7,878 nt of DNA, from the NCBI GenBank assembly GCA_934597125.1, contig CAKTQM010000061.1, positions 1 through 7,878 on the forward strand, given 5' to 3'. Below are positions 6,204 to 7,878 of the stretch, one piece after another (positions within the stretch are counted from its first letter, which is position 1; the number at the start of each line of letters is the position of its first letter). Source of the stretch: an uncultured Oscillospiraceae bacterium. GTDB lineage: Bacteria; Bacillota; Clostridia; Oscillospirales; Oscillospiraceae. The position numbers and the translations under genes are program-made. The notes below the pieces were generated by a model. It was not told where the DNA came from and searched no databases. It worked only from the letters and a program-made list of their open reading frames with translations.

Positions 6204-6247
6204 GGCCCCCTTGTGTAAAGGGGGCTGTCACTGAAGGTGACTGGGGG
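6204..6247. repeat. Intergenic palindromic repeat (REP-like) between htpG and the 60-residue gene
   Basis: Two adjacent hairpins: GCCCCCTT (6205-6212) with AAGGGGGC (6218-6225), and GTCAC (6227-6231) with GTGAC (6237-6241), followed by GGGGG (6243-6247). From memory this layout (CCCCC-rich hairpin, GTCACC/GTGAC hairpin, GGGGGATTGT end) is a frequent dispersed repeat in Oscillospiraceae genomes. On the minus strand the first hairpin is followed only by CTTTACC, so it is at best a weak terminator. Confidence 0.6.
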
Positions 6248-6261
6248 ATTGTTACATAATG

Positions 6262-6444
6262 TTATTCTTTCTCACGCTTCTTCTCGTTGGCGCGGGTGAT
6301 GACCCAGCCCACGGCGGTCAGGGCGGTCATGGTGCCGTAGATCACGGCAAGGGCCTTGCCCAGCGGGACGAGGTTGGGCAGAAGCTTTCCGGCGGCGCGC
6401 GCCGCCTTTTCTCCTGCGTTGGCAATGGTTTTCATGTTGGGCAT
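6262..6444 (-). CDS. Small 60-residue single-helix membrane protein, function unknown
   Basis: I chose ATG 6444, four bases after GAGGTGA. A longer reading from ATG 6483 would bury this ribosome binding site. Residues 1-25 are amphipathic and basic (KTIANAGEKAARAAGKLL). About 30-50 is one hydrophobic helix (ALAVIYGTMTALTAVGWVI). The end is charged (RANEKKREKE). It has no Cys or His and so no obvious metal ligands. It lies 42 bases after the metal-sensor gene on the same strand, without a terminator between, so the two are probably cotranscribed. It may be a small membrane partner of the metal system or a bystander. I do not recognise the family. Confidence 0.7.
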   Translation of the reverse strand: MPNMKTIANAGEKAARAAGKLLPNLVPLGKALAVIYGTMTALTAVGWVITRANEKKREKE

Positions 6445-6486
6445 GATCTCACCTCTTTTTCTTCTGTGATATCCGGCGGCCATCAG

Positions 6487-6813
6487 TCAGCGCATAAAGC
6501 GGTCGATGGCGTCGTTCAGGCTGTCGATGGCGGCGGTGTCGCCGTCCTCCACCGCGTCTACGATGCAGTGGGCAATGTGATCCTTCAGGATCACGCGGCC
6601 GGTGGAGTTCAGCGCCGAGATCACGGCGGACAGCTGCACCAAAACCTGTGAGCAGTCCTCGCCCCGCTCCACCATGCGGCGTACGGCGTCCAGATGTCCC
6701 TGGGCGCGGCTGAGCCGATTCAGCACCGCCTTGGTGTGGGCGTGGGAATGGGTATGGCCGTGGGCGTCACCGTGGGTGTGGGTGGTTCCGTCAGCATGGG
6801 TATGTTCGGACAT
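6487..6813 (-). CDS. CsoR/RcnR-family metal-sensing repressor with His-rich N-terminus (InrS-like)
   Basis: 108 residues from ATG 6813, nine bases after AAGGAG. Longer readings run into the promoter. Residues 1-27 are His-rich (10 His). The family core (DUF156) is an all-helical DNA-binding fold, starting at AVLNRLSRAQGHLDAV (29-44). Cys54, His79 and Cys83 have the spacing (+25, +29) of the Cu(I) ligands of M. tuberculosis CsoR (C36, H61, C65). With His22 they also match, each shifted by one, what I recall as the Ni(II) ligands of cyanobacterial InrS (H21, C53, H78, C82). In this family metal binding releases DNA and opens the target promoter. The targets here are probably itself and the divergent His-rich/CooT operon, whose nickel link argues for Ni over Cu. 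Metal identity is not proven by sequence. Confidence 0.92.
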   Translation of the reverse strand: MSEHTHADGTTHTHGDAHGHTHSHAHTKAVLNRLSRAQGHLDAVRRMVERGEDCSQVLVQLSAVISALNSTGRVILKDHIAHCIVDAVEDGDTAAIDSLNDAIDRFMR

Positions 6814-6846
6814 GGGGCATCGCTCCTTCGGCATTTTATTTCCTAT

Positions 6847-6875
6847 ATGATACCGCAAGAAGGTTGGTTTTGCAA
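6847..6875 (-). promoter_or_regulatory. Promoter of the metal-sensor gene
   Basis: Minus strand: -35 TTGCAA (6875-6870), 17-base spacer, -10 TATCAT (6852-6847). Start expected near 6840. The -35 directly abuts the G tract at 6876-6888. Confidence 0.65.
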
Positions 6876-6888
6876 GGGGGTCGGGGGG
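6876..6888. promoter_or_regulatory. Candidate CsoR/RcnR-type operator (double G tract)
   Basis: GGGGGTCGGGGGG fills most of the gap between the two divergent -35 boxes (6870-6875 and 6893-6898). Operators of this repressor family typically hold a G/C tract with AT-rich flanks. The minus-strand reading ATATCCCCCC resembles the ATACCCCCC core known from FrmR/RcnR sites. A repressor here could shut both promoters. The assignment is inferred from position and composition. Confidence 0.55.
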
Positions 6889-6892
6889 ATAT

Positions 6893-6921
6893 TTGACTTG
6901 CGGAGCCGGGTGTGGTACAAT
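6893..6921 (+). promoter_or_regulatory. Promoter of the His-rich/CooT operon
   Basis: -35 TTGACT (6893-6898), 17-base spacer, -10 TACAAT (6916-6921). Start expected near 6928, leaving a leader of only about 23 bases, too short for a NiCo riboswitch. Confidence 0.88.
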
Positions 6922-6950
6922 GAAAAAAACAGGAAAGGGAGGGCATCTCC

Positions 6951-7250
6951 ATGTGCGACCATAATCACGAACATACCCACGCCGACGGCGTGACACATAC
7001 CCACAGCCACACCCACGACCACGATCATTGCCATGACCATGGGCACGAGCACGCTCACCACTCGCCGGAGGAGGCGCTGGCGCTGCTGGCCTATATGGTG
7101 CAGCACAACCGCCACCATGCCGAGGAGCTGCACGAGCTGGCCCACAGCATGGACGACGAGGCCGCGCAGCTGATCCACGATGCGATCCTGGATTTCAACC
7201 TGGGCAATGAAAAGCTGGATGAGGCGCTGAAGCTGCTGAAGGGGGAATAA
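6951..7250 (+). CDS. His-rich small protein, probable nickel-binding/storage partner of CooT
   Basis: 99 residues from ATG 6951, seven bases after GGGAGGG. Residues 2-37 contain 16 His, mostly alternating with Thr, Asp, Ser or Glu, plus Cys2 and Cys27: a flexible metal-binding tail like those of HypB, SlyD or Hpn. After Met removal the N-terminus would be Cys-Asp-His, an amino-terminal Cu/Ni-binding (ATCUN) arrangement. Residues 38-99 form a predicted helical domain with six further His (QHNRHHAEELHELAH, LIH), ending NEKLDEALKLL. I know no named family for the domain. EHTHADGVTHTH (7-18) nearly repeats EHTHADGTTHTH of the divergent repressor. It is first in a two-gene operon, two bases before the CooT-family gene. 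Likely role: cytoplasmic buffering or delivery of nickel, or another divalent metal. Confidence 0.88.
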   Translation: MCDHNHEHTHADGVTHTHSHTHDHDHCHDHGHEHAHHSPEEALALLAYMVQHNRHHAEELHELAHSMDDEAAQLIHDAILDFNLGNEKLDEALKLLKGE

Positions 7251-7252
7251 CC

Positions 7253-7441
7253 ATGTGTCTTTCCACAGTGTACACCCTGCGGGGCAATGAAAAAAAGGAA
7301 GTCTGCAAAAATGTTGCCGCCATGACGGTGGAGGGTGACAAGCTGGTATTCAGCGACATTCTGGGCGTCCCCACCGCGGTGACCGGCACCATTGAAAAGA
7401 TCGACCTGATGGAAAACATGATCTTTGTCAGAGAGAAATGA
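7253..7441 (+). CDS. CooT-family nickel-binding protein
   Basis: 62 residues starting MCLSTVYTL. The N-terminal MC with Cys2, a small all-beta body (VAAMTVEGDKLVFSDILG, about 21-38) and the ending TGTIEKIDLMENMIFV match the CooT family. The founding member, in Rhodospirillum rubrum, binds Ni(II) as a dimer through Cys2 and helps mature CO dehydrogenase. Many relatives occur in organisms without coo genes, so the client here is unknown. Cys18 is a second cysteine not needed in the family. The start lies two bases after the stop of the His-rich gene, and its ribosome binding site (AAGGGGGAA) is inside that gene's end, so translation is probably coupled. A terminator follows within 10 bases. Confidence 0.9.
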   Translation: MCLSTVYTLRGNEKKEVCKNVAAMTVEGDKLVFSDILGVPTAVTGTIEKIDLMENMIFVREK

Positions 7442-7448
7442 TGTCAAG

Positions 7449-7475
7449 AAAACACCCCCGAACGGGGGTGTTTTT
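7449..7475 (+). terminator. Terminator of the His-rich/CooT operon
   Basis: CACCCCC (7453-7459), GAAC loop, GGGGGTG (7464-7470), then five T (7471-7475), with matching A residues on the left. It starts eight bases after the stop. Confidence 0.93.
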
Positions 7476-7515
7476 GTATCTCAAATGTCCGTGGGACAGA
7501 GAGCTCTTTGCCGGT

Positions 7516-7550
7516 AAAAAAGTCCCGAGGCTTGCGCCCCGGGACTTTTT
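7516..7550 (-). terminator. Terminator of gdhA
   Basis: AAAAAGTCCCG (7517-7527) pairs with CGGGACTTTTT (7540-7550). The minus strand has six T after the stem (7521-7516). It lies about 28 bases beyond the gdhA stop. The plus strand also ends in T, so it can back up the cooT terminator. The bases between the two terminators (7476-7515) hold nothing I recognise. Confidence 0.9.
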
Positions 7551-7578
7551 GTGCAGTATAAGGAATAGAACCTTCGGC

Positions 7579-7878
7579 TTAGAAGCAGCCCTGCTCCATC
7601 ATAGCCTCGGCGACCTTCTTGAAGCCGGCGATGTTGGCGCCAGCCACCAGATCGTAACCCAGACCGTACTCAGCAGCGGCCTCGGCGGACACCTTGTGGA
7701 TGTTCTCCATCATCTTGTGCAGCTGATGATCGACCTCGTCGGCAGTCCAGACCAGACGCTCGGAGTTCTGGGACATTTCCAGAGCGGAAACGCCAACGCC
7801 ACCGGCGTTAACAGCCTTGGAAGGAGCAACGATGATGTGCTTCTGCTGACGCAGGAAGTTCAGAGCCTCGTTGGTGGT
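7579..7878 (-). CDS. gdhA: Glutamate dehydrogenase, C-terminal part (start outside window)
   Basis: The last 99 residues of hexameric glutamate dehydrogenase (full length about 445), which interconverts glutamate with 2-oxoglutarate and ammonium in the cytoplasm. The visible part has IIVAPSKAVNAGGVGVSALEM, shown here as APSKAVNAGGVG, then SQNSERLVWTADEVD and the end GYDLVAGANIAGFKKVAEAM. These match the E. coli-type NADP enzyme (PGKAANAGGV, LEMAQN, QGANIAGFVKVADAM). The C-terminal helix returns to the substrate domain. The frame is open to the window edge, and the stop is TAA at 7581-7579. Cofactor choice cannot be judged from this part. Codons favour GTT, GCT and GGT along with C-ending ones, as in highly expressed genes. 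Confidence 0.97.
   Translation of the reverse strand, partial: TTNEALNFLRQQKHIIVAPSKAVNAGGVGVSALEMSQNSERLVWTADEVDHQLHKMMENIHKVSAEAAAEYGLGYDLVAGANIAGFKKVAEAMMEQGCF

Noticed and set aside
6922..6950. NiCo or other riboswitch before the His-rich gene
   Set aside because: The predicted leader is only about 23 bases, too short for a known metal riboswitch.
6814..6996. Longer start for the metal sensor
   Set aside because: The extension crosses both divergent promoters and the G tract, and its translation is low-complexity and unlike the family.

Overview
The window looks like chromosome from a Gram-positive gut Clostridium relative, most likely in the Oscillospiraceae group (Oscillibacter/Flavonifractor type). 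This is inferred from the C-rich synonymous codon choice, strong purine-rich ribosome binding sites, textbook -35/-10 promoters with 17-base spacers, rho-independent terminators between nearly all genes, secreted proteins with PKT-type C-terminal sorting signals, a CooT-family protein and a typical intergenic palindromic repeat. No phage, transposase or integrase gene is visible.

Bases 1-578 hold no protein gene. A complete tRNA-Pro (anticodon GGG, CCA encoded) is followed by a tandem array with a 148-base period. Each copy repeats the last 32 bases of the tRNA, its terminator and a hairpin-rich spacer. The array resembles, in architecture only, the tRNA-tail repeats after E. coli tyrT. A promoter and two adjacent palindromes then lead into a secreted DUF6273-like surface protein (579-2024). 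Next come a four-helix membrane protein resembling CrtO acyltransferases (2211-2861) and, convergent with it, a strongly expressed-looking secreted protein (2992-3990, minus). The two secreted proteins end in closely similar sorting signals.

The minus strand then carries htpG (Hsp90, 4257-6143). Upstream of it are a 60-residue membrane protein (6262-6444) and a CsoR/RcnR-family metal sensor (6487-6813), both also on the minus strand.

The most interesting part is 6262-7441. The metal sensor is divergent from a two-gene operon that encodes a His-rich protein and a CooT-family nickel-binding protein. The sensor and the His-rich protein share almost the same His-rich N-terminus, both starting with a potential amino-terminal Cu/Ni-binding motif. 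The sensor keeps a Cys-His-Cys ligand set at CsoR/InrS spacing. A double G tract lies exactly between the two back-to-back promoters. I read this as a compact nickel-sensing and nickel-buffering switch. Metal identity is inferred, chiefly from CooT.

The window ends in the C-terminal 99 residues of glutamate dehydrogenase (gdhA, minus strand), separated from cooT by two facing terminators.
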